From CAZSGN01 sp964606415 (GTDB lineage Bacteria > Bacteroidota > Bacteroidia > Bacteroidales > JBBRXJ01), in assembly GCA_964606415.1 (NCBI GenBank), contig CAZSGN010000054.1, positions 1 through 13,407 of the forward strand: a stretch of DNA of 13,407 nt, given 5' to 3'. A program made the position numbers and the translations under genes. Positions 1 through 9,200 of this stretch are shown here, one piece after another. The stretch's first letter is position 1. The number at the start of each line of letters is the position of its first letter. The notes beneath the pieces were generated by a model that was given only the letters and a program-made list of their open reading frames with translations, searched no databases and was not told where the DNA came from.

Positions 1-2681
1 TTTAGTGTTGCAACAAACTCTTTTTGAAGAGTTTCAAGTATTTCAGCAGGTCCATTTATTTTATTCCTAAGTGTAATATCTTTAATCAATGTCATGCCTA
101 TCATGGCAACCAAAGAACCGGGGACACCATGACCTGTACAATCTGCACAAACCACCATAAACTCATCCTCATTCATTTTCTGATGCCAGAAAAAATCACC
201 ACTAATCACATCCCGGGGCTGATAAAAAACAAAAGCCTCAGAAAAAAAATCTTTCAGTTCATTAACCGAAGGTATCATTGCAGACTGGATTCTCTCAGCA
301 TAAGCGATACTATCCATAATACTTTTATTTTTTTCTTCGATTTCATCCTTTTGTCTGACAACCTCAAGCGTCCTTTCATCCAATAATTTTTGCAAATGCT
401 TCTGAAAACGTTTCTGCTTGGCTTCCCGATAACGAACTATTGAAACAATAAGAATAATGAGAAATAAAATTGCCAGGCCATAAAACCATAGGGTTTTCCA
501 AAAAGGGACAGCTACTTCAATTTTTAACGTAACAGGTTGTTCATTGCATGTCAACGACTCACTACAAGACCTCACCTGAAAAACAAATTGCCCGTCTTCA
601 ACCCGGTTATACTGGACATAATCTTCATCTATTCGCTCAGACCAATCGAGATCAAAGCCTTTTAACCGATACTGATAAGTCACTTTTTCAGGCACCCGAT
701 GATGTATGCCTTTAAAATGAATACGGATTTTATAAGCCCCATAAGGCAATTTAACAGGTCTATGGTGATCAACCTCTTTATCGTTAATAATGACAGACTG
801 AATCGATAACACAGGAGGCACATCTTTATGTTGATCTAACCGGGGCTCATAATGAATCAATCCATCATTGGTCCCCCAGAATAATACAGAATCTTCTGAA
901 CGATAAACAGCACCCGGCTGACAATCCGCTTTAAATCCATCCTGAGGACCAAAAATATTAATGACCTCTTTGGCATGATCAATCTGACTCAGGCCAAGCC
1001 GATGTCCCACCCAAATATTGTGATTCACCGGATCCCATTGTAAATTATAGCAATAATCAGATTTAAGCCCATTCCCAGTTGAATAGTTAATAATGGAATC
1101 CTTCAAAAAAAGAAAGACCCCATTGCCATCTGTTCCAGCCCAAATTTCTCCATCGGAATCTTCAGCAATACAAGTAAACTCAATCCCTGAACTTGCGGCA
1201 ATCGGATAATTACGGTCAGAATTCAATGAATATATACCATTAGATTTGGTTGCAAACAGCACATCCTTCCGGGAAGTAATCAACAAATCACGGACATTAT
1301 TGTGAGGAAGGCCATTCATGGTATTAAAATGATCAATCTCCCGTATAACATCATCCAGTAAATAAACATAAATGCCATTTTGAGTAGCAATCCAGGCCGT
1401 ATCCTCCATCAATGCAATATCCTGCACCTTATTGGCAAGTGAATTTTCAGATATATGAATCTGGCTAAGATGATCATTTTTTAACAACCACACCCCATGC
1501 TTTTCAGTTCCAATCCATATATTCCCCTCCGAATCGCGTGATAAGGCATTGACCTTATCCGGCGGAAAACCAGGAAGCTTTCTCTTATTCTGATCATCAG
1601 AGATCATCATAACGCCATTTAATCCACCAACGAAAAGCCGGTTATCTGAAGCAACAATAGAAAAGACCTGATTATTCACCGGGGACTCAGGCAAATCAAA
1701 AAAAGTAAAAGCCTGATTAATAAAACCTGCAACACCTTGCCCATAGGAGGCGATCCAAATATTACCTTCATGATCCTCATAAGTCTGCTTAATATAAACA
1801 GAGCCCAAGCCATTCCGGTCAGTAAAGTGTAATACTTCCTCAGCCTCGTCAAACTGGCCGGATAACTTTACCTTATATACACCCTGCCCAAACGTACTTA
1901 TCCAGTAATCACCATGCCGGTTCTGCATCAGATGCTGAATATTCATTTCATTAAAAGGCAATCCTTTAACAGGGCTTGCTTCTTTGGTTTTAACATTCAA
2001 ATAATAAAGCCCATTGAAATTAGTGCCTACCAGATAACGGGCAGAATCAACAGGCAATATACACCTAACCTGATCAACACGATTTCCCACAGGTATAACA
2101 TCAACAGTGCGATCTTTATAATGATAAATAAACATTCCTTTGTTAGTACCAATTAAAAGCCGGTCTTCTCCAATATAATGTAACGAATAAATAAGAAAAT
2201 CACGAATATGATGAAAAGTTATATCTACTTTTAAATTAGTATCAACAATCACAATACCTTCATTCTGAGTTGCAAAGAAAACATGTCCCTGCATATCCTG
2301 AGCAATATCATTAATAGCTGAGGAAGTCAGGTTATGTTCAATAATCTGATGTTTTTGTCCATTAAACATAGATATCTGCCCATCCTGATGTCCAAACCAA
2401 AGACGTCCCTTCCTATCCTTAAATGAACAATTAGCCGGGGAATAATTGATGCTGTCAACATGGCCCGGAGGTATATCAAAATGGTTCCCGTCAAACCGGC
2501 AAAGACCGTTGCCTGTGCCAAACCACAAGAAACCTTCCTCATCCTGATGAATGGAATAAACAAAACTATGAAAAAGCCCTTCATCAACATTGTACTTATT
2601 AAACAAGAATTCCCGTGCCGGCAACCTATCTGTAAAAAACAAGAGTAATACCAATAGGAGAAAAAAAGATTTAATCTTCAT
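1..2681 (-). CDS. Propeller/Y_Y_Y membrane sensor with C-terminal SpoIIE-type PP2C phosphatase (partial, 3' end outside window)
   Basis: The frame is open for 893 codons from the ATG at 2679-2681 to the window edge. It begins with a signal peptide (hydrophobic residues about 5-17, cleavage likely near PAR-E). Residues about 28-640 hold many two-component-regulator propeller repeats of the type GFLWFGTGNGLCRF, GNIWIASYGQG, GNIWIGTEKHGVW and GEIWAGTDGNGVF. A Y_Y_Y domain follows at about 645-720 (YQYRLKGFDLDW), then one membrane helix at about 730-749, a charged coiled-coil linker (about 751-795), and the phosphatase. The phosphatase shows SIAYAERIQSAMIP near 790-803, metal-binding Asp829 in SGDFFW, and Asp847 in ADCTGHGVPG. 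Roughly the last 100 residues are missing. In this family the propeller senses outside the inner membrane and the SpoIIE domain dephosphorylates a cytoplasmic partner, usually an anti-sigma-factor antagonist; no such partner is visible here. It is 85 bp downstream of the preceding gene on the same strand, so co-transcription is possible. Confidence 0.92.
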   Translation of the reverse strand, partial: MKIKSFFLLLVLLLFFTDRLPAREFLFNKYNVDEGLFHSFVYSIHQDEEGFLWFGTGNGLCRFDGNHFDIPPGHVDSINYSPANCSFKDRKGRLWFGHQDGQISMFNGQKHQIIEHNLTSSAINDIAQDMQGHVFFATQNEGIVIVDTNLKVDITFHHIRDFLIYSLHYIGEDRLLIGTNKGMFIYHYKDRTVDVIPVGNRVDQVRCILPVDSARYLVGTNFNGLYYLNVKTKEASPVKGLPFNEMNIQHLMQNRHGDYWISTFGQGVYKVKLSGQFDEAEEVLHFTDRNGLGSVYIKQTYEDHEGNIWIASYGQGVAGFINQAFTFFDLPESPVNNQVFSIVASDNRLFVGGLNGVMMISDDQNKRKLPGFPPDKVNALSRDSEGNIWIGTEKHGVWLLKNDHLSQIHISENSLANKVQDIALMEDTAWIATQNGIYVYLLDDVIREIDHFNTMNGLPHNNVRDLLITSRKDVLFATKSNGIYSLNSDRNYPIAASSGIEFTCIAEDSDGEIWAGTDGNGVFLFLKDSIINYSTGNGLKSDYCYNLQWDPVNHNIWVGHRLGLSQIDHAKEVINIFGPQDGFKADCQPGAVYRSEDSVLFWGTNDGLIHYEPRLDQHKDVPPVLSIQSVIINDKEVDHHRPVKLPYGAYKIRIHFKGIHHRVPEKVTYQYRLKGFDLDWSERIDEDYVQYNRVEDGQFVFQVRSCSESLTCNEQPVTLKIEVAVPFWKTLWFYGLAILFLIILIVSIVRYREAKQKRFQKHLQKLLDERTLEVVRQKDEIEEKNKSIMDSIAYAERIQSAMIPSVNELKDFFSEAFVFYQPRDVISGDFFWHQKMNEDEFMVVCADCTGHGVPGSLVAMIGMTLIKDITLRNKINGPAEILETLQKEFVATL

Positions 2682-2766
2682 ATAGTTTGTTTTCAATAAT
2701 CTAATATAACGCTAAAAACATTCTGCATATCCATAAATATAAAAGAAAAAATCATCCCCGTTTAAT

Positions 2767-3732
2767 CTACTGTCGCTTAACGCCAATTTCATATTTATAT
2801 TGAGGAACACCGCCAATGGGTATGGTGAAAAAAGGCAGTAGTTCCCCATATTGATTTCGCACATAAATAACCACATTATTATTATGAACAGGATCAGATT
2901 TTCTCTTGATAAATTGGATATCAAGAGAAGAATTTTTCTCTTTCTCCAAAATTTTAAATTCTGAAGTACTCCAATGATCATCTCCTGAAACATTTACCAT
3001 TTTACCTTTTCTTGCAACTGAAACAATACGGATAAACCCATCATTATCCCAATCAAAATTGGACTGTTTAACGGAAATCGTCTTGTCATCAACATAAGGA
3101 TAAATATGAGAGACCTGCTGAGGATTATCATGCATACGAAAAGAATACTCATAAGCAAAAGCATTAGCCCCTTCAATTGGTTTATTACTATTCATGTCAG
3201 TACTAAGGTAAAACCGATAAAGATTGCCATCATTACCATCCTTTCCCTGCACAATAATCTTTAAAATATGGGCATCATACTTTTCAACGAACTCCCCCTC
3301 TGTCGGATTAATAGGGCCAAAAGTAAACCACTTTTGATCATAACGGTCATCCTCAGAAAAAGACTTTTGCATAAGCAGGTTCCCACTTCTATACTCCCCG
3401 ACAGGATCAGGATTCTGCGCATCTTTATTAGAATATGCACCAGGGCCGCCATAAACAGAATAATCCATACGGGTATCCCATTCACCATTAATTTCATCTA
3501 ATTCACCACCCACATCAGGGTCATAAATCCGGATAAAAACAGGGTCAGAAAAACTTTTAGGAATTAAAAAGAAAAACACCTGTGTATAATCATCATCCCC
3601 CCACGAGGGATCTGCTTCCGGGCCAAAAGTCATCAGGTAAGGTATATTCTCATCTTCAGCCGGAACCGGTTGAGACATCAAACAATGTATTCCAAAAATT
3701 AAAAAAAAGAATAGTAAAAAATATGATCTCAT
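2767..3732 (-). CDS. Exported protein of unknown function with Asp-rich loops
   Basis: 321 residues with a clear signal peptide (MRSYFLLFFFLIFGIHCLMSQ, cleavage probably near residue 21). A Cys lies within it, but not in a convincing lipobox. The mature protein opens with a block rich in Asp, Gly and aromatics: TFGPEADPSWGDDD, then RIYDPDVGGELDEING, YSVYGGPGAYSNKDA and KWFTFGPINPTEGEF. A second part carries FDWDNDGFI (about residues 222-230), which has the DxDxDG spacing of calcium-binding loops, and ends in a beta-rich region with no membrane segment. I do not recognise a named domain with certainty. From memory the first half resembles the N-terminal part of larger Bacteroidota envelope proteins that also carry OmpA or PKD domains, but no OmpA domain follows here; stops appear just after the TAG. 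Its position between the PD40/PKD gene and the sensor suggests an envelope or surface role. No strong Shine-Dalgarno precedes the ATG. Confidence 0.8.
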   Translation of the reverse strand: MRSYFLLFFFLIFGIHCLMSQPVPAEDENIPYLMTFGPEADPSWGDDDYTQVFFFLIPKSFSDPVFIRIYDPDVGGELDEINGEWDTRMDYSVYGGPGAYSNKDAQNPDPVGEYRSGNLLMQKSFSEDDRYDQKWFTFGPINPTEGEFVEKYDAHILKIIVQGKDGNDGNLYRFYLSTDMNSNKPIEGANAFAYEYSFRMHDNPQQVSHIYPYVDDKTISVKQSNFDWDNDGFIRIVSVARKGKMVNVSGDDHWSTSEFKILEKEKNSSLDIQFIKRKSDPVHNNNVVIYVRNQYGELLPFFTIPIGGVPQYKYEIGVKRQ

Positions 3733-3765
3733 CTGCTTCGCTAAGTTTAAAATAAAAAATTCTTA

Positions 3766-3870
3766 TCACGTATTTAATCCCACCCAGGGAAATCGATACT
3801 TCGTAAAAGGCGCATTGCCATCTTTATCCACCAGTTGGCGAACCGATTTAGAAAATATTGGCTCTCGCCA
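3766..3870 (-). other. Open in-frame extension after the PD40/PKD stop codon
   Basis: After the TAA at 3871-3873 the same frame stays open for 34 codons and then meets TGA (3766-3768). The would-be peptide looks protein-like (for example SVRQLVDKDGNAPFTKYRF). It could be a remnant of a longer C-terminus, a fragment of another gene, or chance; an open stretch of this length is not rare by itself. The segment has more CG steps than the genes around it. No function is assigned. Confidence 0.3.
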
Positions 3871-3873
3871 TTA
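3852..3873 (-). terminator. Weak hairpin at the end of the PD40/PKD gene
   Basis: On the minus strand TGGC-GAGA-GCCA forms a 4-bp stem with a GNRA-type loop. Two further A-T pairs lie beyond one A-A mismatch, and TTTT follows. The stop codon lies in the 5' arm. It could end or attenuate transcription of the cargo/SprF/PD40 unit before the 138-bp gap, but the stem is short. Confidence 0.3.
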
Positions 3874-5301
3874 ATCACCATCTAAAATAACAATATCCTT
3901 AAAAGAACAGGATTTAAACGGTTTCCCGTTCTTTTGATTAACACCTTTAACACCAAGCCATACCCTATATTTACCAGGCTTGGCAAAAATATGGCGATTT
4001 TTTTTTGTAAATGCAAATTCCCCGTCTTCAAAACGCCAATAATACCTTTTTATTTCTGATTGATCAAAATAGGTTCCCTTAGAACTAAAAATCATTGGTT
4101 GATGAACGATCCCGGTATCGGAAGAATGAATGTATACCTGTTCAGTCTCCCCAAGCTTATATTCATAAGTTGCCTCATTAAAATACACATCCCCGGTAAG
4201 CGAATCAATCACATTCAATTGAATTACATAGGTACCCGTATCCTGATAGCAATGATGAGCTTCCTTCCCCCTGATAGCAGTTCCATCACCCATATCCCAC
4301 TCATACTGATAAGACGATTCATCCATATCCATTGTTCCTTCTTCATAAACAGTAATGCAATAATTTTTTTCTCTAATAGAATCACAATCAGTAAAAGAAA
4401 ATTGTTCTTCAGAGAAGGCATAAATATCATCACTTCCTTTTCTCCCGGAAGTAAAATAACCTTCGTGTTCGCTATTATGCAGCACATAACCAAAGTCATC
4501 ATAACGCGAATTAATAGGTTGTCCCAGTATATCCGGCTCAATCCATTTTCCATTCACCTTTTCGGAATAAAAAATATCAAGCCGTCCAACACCCTTATCA
4601 GCGCCATCAATAGAGAAATACAATTTCTGATCATGATTCCAAACCGGATAAACCTCATCCCGGTCAGAATTAATGATTGGGCCAAGATTCTCTGGTTGTG
4701 TCCATTCCCCATCTACCAATCTGGATGAATAAAGATCCATTCGTCCTTCCCCTCCTTTCCGGTCCGAAGAAAAATACAAGGTTTTGCCAGATTCATCCCA
4801 TGCAGGAAAAGCAGTATTATAATCCGGATTATTGTGTGGAAATGGATACACATCAACAACTTGATCTCCTTCCATTTGAGCCATAAATATTCCCAGGCTG
4901 TTTTTATCACGAGTTGCATTTCCTATTTTTAGTGGCCGTCCCAGATTACGGGTAAAGAAAAGAATTTCTTTTTCTTTTGCATAACATCCAGGCCCTTCAT
5001 GATAAGCAGTATTAATCAAGTTATCCAATGGCACAGGCTCTTGCCAATTAACCGAGTCGTCCATAGAAACATAAAAAAGGTCAAATAAAACCGAACGTTT
5101 TTTAGCTGTCCTGAAACTGATCATTTTTGATTCGGAGCGGTTCGAACAAAAAACCAACCCTTCCCTGAAAGGAAAAGCAGAAAACTCATCATATTTAAAA
5201 GTATTAAAAGGTAAATGCCTGACCAGAAACCTTGATTCATCCTGCCCATAAGCAGAAAGAAAAAACAGGGAAAAAATAATATAAAACAACATATACTTCA
5301 T
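3871..5301 (-). CDS. Exported PD40 (WD40-like) propeller protein with two PKD-like domains, PorP/SprF-linked
   Basis: 476 residues. The signal peptide is MKYMLFYIIFSLFFLSAYGQ, cleaved near residue 20; there is no lipobox Cys. Residues about 30-297 form a TolB/PD40-type propeller with repeated blade signatures: LYFSSDRKGGEGRMDLY (175-191), LYFSIDGADKGVGRLDIFY (227-245) and GYFTSGRKGSDDIYAF (281-296). Two PKD-like domains follow, at about 311-385 (WDMGDG, HHCYQDTGTY) and 387-474 (WRFEDGEFAFTKKNRHIFAKPGKYRVWL). Many relatives in T9SS loci, such as PorE-like proteins, end in a peptidoglycan-binding OmpA domain; this one stops after the second PKD domain. The start codon overlaps the stop of the PorP/SprF gene by one base (TAATG), which suggests translational coupling, and a weak AAGG lies just upstream. 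Likely role: periplasmic or outer-membrane-associated partner of the SprF-like barrel; the partner is inferred from context. Confidence 0.9.
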   Translation of the reverse strand: MKYMLFYIIFSLFFLSAYGQDESRFLVRHLPFNTFKYDEFSAFPFREGLVFCSNRSESKMISFRTAKKRSVLFDLFYVSMDDSVNWQEPVPLDNLINTAYHEGPGCYAKEKEILFFTRNLGRPLKIGNATRDKNSLGIFMAQMEGDQVVDVYPFPHNNPDYNTAFPAWDESGKTLYFSSDRKGGEGRMDLYSSRLVDGEWTQPENLGPIINSDRDEVYPVWNHDQKLYFSIDGADKGVGRLDIFYSEKVNGKWIEPDILGQPINSRYDDFGYVLHNSEHEGYFTSGRKGSDDIYAFSEEQFSFTDCDSIREKNYCITVYEEGTMDMDESSYQYEWDMGDGTAIRGKEAHHCYQDTGTYVIQLNVIDSLTGDVYFNEATYEYKLGETEQVYIHSSDTGIVHQPMIFSSKGTYFDQSEIKRYYWRFEDGEFAFTKKNRHIFAKPGKYRVWLGVKGVNQKNGKPFKSCSFKDIVILDGD

Positions 5302-6224
5302 TAATACCTTGGAGTTTGTGCTTTAATATAATAAGAAAATTCATATCGAAGGCCAATTTCATGAGTCCCCTGATTAAACTGATTAAGAAAACCCAAAGAA
5401 TAATCATAGGAATAGCTAACCTTCAACTGCTTATTCACCGCATACTGCAAAAGAGCAGTTAAGGCCTGGCTGCTCTGATAACCAGCGCCAAACCATATTT
5501 GTTCTTTTAAATTAACAAGGGAAGCAATTTGCATCTGTAATCCCCCGTATTTACGATACTTCAACAATAAAGAAGGCTCTAGGGACCAGTGCCGTTCTTT
5601 AATCAGTTTCCCTCCCATCATCAGATGATAACTATAAAAAGCTGGTTTATGATGAAACTCATAACCATTTTTCTCACCACGTTGCTCCCGGTAACTAAAT
5701 AACATCGGGATAGAAAAACCAGCAAAAAAATCCTGATTATGAAAATACATACCCAGTCCCATATTCGGAAACACAAAATGTTCATCATAATCAGCCTGGA
5801 AACTTTTATCATTTTGCTCGATCAAATGAATATCGTCCCAATTTGTCTGAAGAAAATCAACCCCTGCCTTAATACCAAGAGCTAATTTTCCCGAAGGGAA
5901 AGGGATGCGAAAAGCATAATTTAAATATGTTCCATTATGCTGTGTAATACCATGTTGATCGGAATAAACCATTGCCCCCAAAGCGATGCGTGGATTGCTC
6001 ATCGGTGAATGAGCTGAAAAGGCCATTGTTTTAGGTGCGCCATCAAAACCAATCCATTGATTACGATAAATAAAATTAGCTGCTAATGCATCATGGCTTC
6101 CTGCATAAGCAGGATTAACAATCATCCCACTAAACATAAACTGACTTAGCGAAGGATAATGTTGTGCCCTGATGGATATCATTAATCCACTTATAATTAA
6201 TATGGTCAATAAAAACTTTTTCAT
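5301..6224 (-). CDS. PorP/SprF family type IX secretion outer-membrane protein
   Basis: 307 residues, within the usual range for PorP/SprF. A signal peptide (MKKFLLTILIISGLMISIRAQ) is followed directly by the family hallmark: HYPSLSQFMFSGMIVNPAYAGSHD (near residues 22-45), then FIYRNQWIGFDGAPKT. The rest alternates short amphipathic strands and ends SYYIKAQTPRY, as expected for an outer-membrane beta barrel. In Flavobacterium johnsoniae, SprF is needed for secretion of the adhesin SprB, which carries a type B sorting domain, and SprF-like paralogs are commonly encoded next to their cargo. Here the gene begins 4 bp after the stop of a large type B cargo gene and overlaps the next gene by one base. 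This fits a dedicated receptor or anchor for that cargo rather than the core PorP of the secretion machine. No other core T9SS genes are in the window. Confidence 0.95.
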   Translation of the reverse strand: MKKFLLTILIISGLMISIRAQHYPSLSQFMFSGMIVNPAYAGSHDALAANFIYRNQWIGFDGAPKTMAFSAHSPMSNPRIALGAMVYSDQHGITQHNGTYLNYAFRIPFPSGKLALGIKAGVDFLQTNWDDIHLIEQNDKSFQADYDEHFVFPNMGLGMYFHNQDFFAGFSIPMLFSYREQRGEKNGYEFHHKPAFYSYHLMMGGKLIKERHWSLEPSLLLKYRKYGGLQMQIASLVNLKEQIWFGAGYQSSQALTALLQYAVNKQLKVSYSYDYSLGFLNQFNQGTHEIGLRYEFSYYIKAQTPRY

Positions 6225-6228
6225 CGAT

Positions 6229-9200
6229 TCATCTTCTCAGGATCAGGAATCCTTTTTTCTCGGCTTCTATTTCATCTTTAACCTTCAGAATATAATAATA
6301 AGTCCCTTCCGGCAGGGGGTTCCCATTTTGGTCTTTTCCATCCCATTGATTTTGATAAGGCGCCTGCTGAAAAACAATATGCCCCCAGCGATCAAAAACA
6401 ATTAATTCGTGCTCCTGAACATTATTCAGGCCTTTAATAAAAAAGTGATCATTAATGCCATCCTGGTTAGGTGAAAACCCGTTTGGCGTGAAAAGATCAT
6501 TAACTATAATCTTCATAGAATCAGCAACCGGCTCACAAACACCCCGTTCTAATATCCATCTGACACCAACTTTTTCCTCAGGCTCAAGGTCACTTATTTT
6601 AGTGGTGCTTTGCTCCGGATGATGAATAGAAGCATGGCCATCCCATACCTCCCATCGTCCATTAACCGGATTCTCGGGAACAGGAGCCTCAAGCAAAGTA
6701 TCCCGTTTAAAGAAGAGTGTCATCTTCTCAGGTATATCAGGCACAGGAGGCTGATAAAACAAAACGCTTACGCTATCCGTTTGTTGACAATAATGATTGG
6801 ATACAGTAAGCTTAAACATATAACTGGATTCATTCGATTGTTCCACATAAACGCGTGTGTCAAATTTATTTTGATGATCAAAAGAAACAGGAGCAGGCCC
6901 TTCAGCTAAATGCCAGGACGGTATCCCAAAAGAAGCGGATCCATTTAATGAATAAACAGAATCACATGATTCCCCATCCATACCAGCATCAACCACGGGC
7001 CATCCGTAAGCAGTAACAAAAACCGTATCAACAAACGTTTCCTGCGGTGCATAACATCCTGTCGAATCTTTAAGCATGCTAATCCTATATCCCATCTCCC
7101 GGGCCGAATCCTCCGTCTCCGGCTGCACAATAACATTTAAACTGTCACCCTGTCCCTGTTGCTCAAAAACTTCCATTCCATTTGTGTATTTTAACTGCCA
7201 TGACTGGCCCCGTGCATTTATTCCTATTGAAAGCCCTACTTCTTCCTGGCTGCAAACAGAAGTATCAAAAGAAAATAAATGTGCAACAGGCAACGGATGA
7301 GTATCGATAACAATAATATTGCTTGTATCCTTACACGTATAAGATTGTACAATGCGTCGATAATATGTTTTTGTATTAATAGTATCTGAGGGAAGATCCT
7401 GAAAATTACTCCCCTGAATATCTACAAACTGAATACTGTCAAACGCCTCTTGCCAGAGAAACTGAAAAGACCCGGAACCTCCTCCACCTATAGGCTGAGA
7501 ACCAATAAAAGGCACCCCTGTTAACGAATTTTTACAAACAATCCCAGTATCAGAAGAAATTAAATTATTCTGGACCGAAGGCAGCCAATTTATTGTGTCA
7601 GCGGACGAGGTATCCTTGCAAACATTTCCCGGGCCAGAAAAAACAACCCTCCTAAATGCAAGGGTATCATTAATTGAATCAAAAACATAATGCCTATTCG
7701 CATGATCAAAAAAAGCTGTATCCCAATTCATTGATTCCTCACGCTCCATCCATGTGTATGTATAATTTGAATCCCCTCCGCTGGGCAGAGAGCCAATGAT
7801 GCTATCCCTGCCACTTCTCTGGCAATAATACGCCGGGGCATCAAAAGAATTATTTTCAACAGAAGGCAGAACAAAAACTGCCACTTCATTGCTAACCGCC
7901 CGGCAAACACCAGAATAAACCACCCGTCTGTAAAAAACAGAATCCTGAAGAACCGGGGGTTCATAAAAGGGAGCATCGCCAGAAGAAGAAATATCTTTCC
8001 AATTATTACCATCCACAGAATCCTGCCATTGATAAGAATAAGCATTTACCCCCCCCGATAAAGTCAAGCCCCGGAGCGTATCCGGCTGCTGATCATAGCA
8101 AATAGTCTGATCAGCAAAAACAGAATCATTAGTAATTTCAGGTTGAACATTCACAACAATAAGGCCACTAGTATCAACGACAGGACCTGACTCAACAACC
8201 CTTCGAAACCAGGTTGTATCATTCAGCTTACTGGTAAAATGAAAAATTTGCTGAGAAGAAGTACCTGATACTGCCGTCTGCCAATTACCAGTATTGGTTT
8301 TTTGTTGCCAGGTATAGGTATATGAACCCGTACCCCCTTTAGGAATAGTAGCATTAAGCGAATCAGGCAATTGATCCTGGCAAACCGTTTGGTTTCCGGA
8401 AATAATATTAAAAAGAAAACCGTTAAGGGGTACGAATAAATCAGACAAAACACCCCCATTTTCACCATCAGTAGCCCCATGGTTACCACATTGAGGATGA
8501 TACCCAGCCTGGCCGGGATCTATTTGCACCTGTATATCCTGCGAGTCAGGCAAAGCACTGCCGGCATGCCAAAACAAACCACCACCACCGCCACCGCCAG
8601 GTCCTTTACAAGGCAACTGTGAAATACTTCCACCATCCCCTCCCCGTATATTTATCGTCAATTCTCCAAGGATATGATCAACACCTCCCGCGAGAACACC
8701 TCCCGCACCACCACCTCCCGCACCAGCATTCCCTGCCAAATCTATAACTGACTCCCCTGTTACAGAAATAGCATGATGATGTCCAATTAATGAATCCGCA
8801 ACAAGAATAACGATTCCTCCCCCTCTGCCACCTGCTGAGGCCTGGCCGGGGGACTCCTGAGTACCCGCTCCACCACCGCCTCCCATAAATAAACGATTAT
8901 CATAGTAATAAGCGGAAGGAATTTTGGCTTTTTTAATATTTCGACTAAGCGCCGCACAAGTATCTATTTCATCTCCACCCCGTCCTCCTTCACCAATATT
9001 ACCCCCTCCATAACCACCAGCATAACGGCCATTCCCTCCTCCACCTCCATTACCTGCACGACCCATTCCCCGCACATAAGGATACCCACTGTAATAAATA
9101 CCTTCTCCTTTTAAACCCGCTGAATCAACAGCCGAAGCAGTAAAATTTAAATGATTATAAGCATTATCAGTACTTGCACAAACACCATTATATACTTCTG

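Noticed and set aside
24..386. Plus-strand open frame of 120 codons
   Set aside because: It is antisense to the phosphatase and linker part of the large sensor gene, whose minus-strand frame has recognisable motifs; the plus-strand peptide resembles no protein family.
2682..2766. TATATTTA as a -7 box for the sensor gene
   Set aside because: It misses the final G of TAnnTTTG and has no -33 partner; the gene may simply be co-transcribed with the gene upstream.
4060..4728. Plus-strand open frame of 222 codons
   Set aside because: It is antisense to the PD40/PKD gene. The peptide is rich in Ile and low in domain-like pattern, as expected of a shadow of an A/T-rich gene.
8540..9080. Short GGN/CCN tandem patterns in the DNA as a possible CRISPR or satellite repeat
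   Set aside because: The pattern comes from glycine codons in an intact reading frame; there is no regular repeat-spacer unit.
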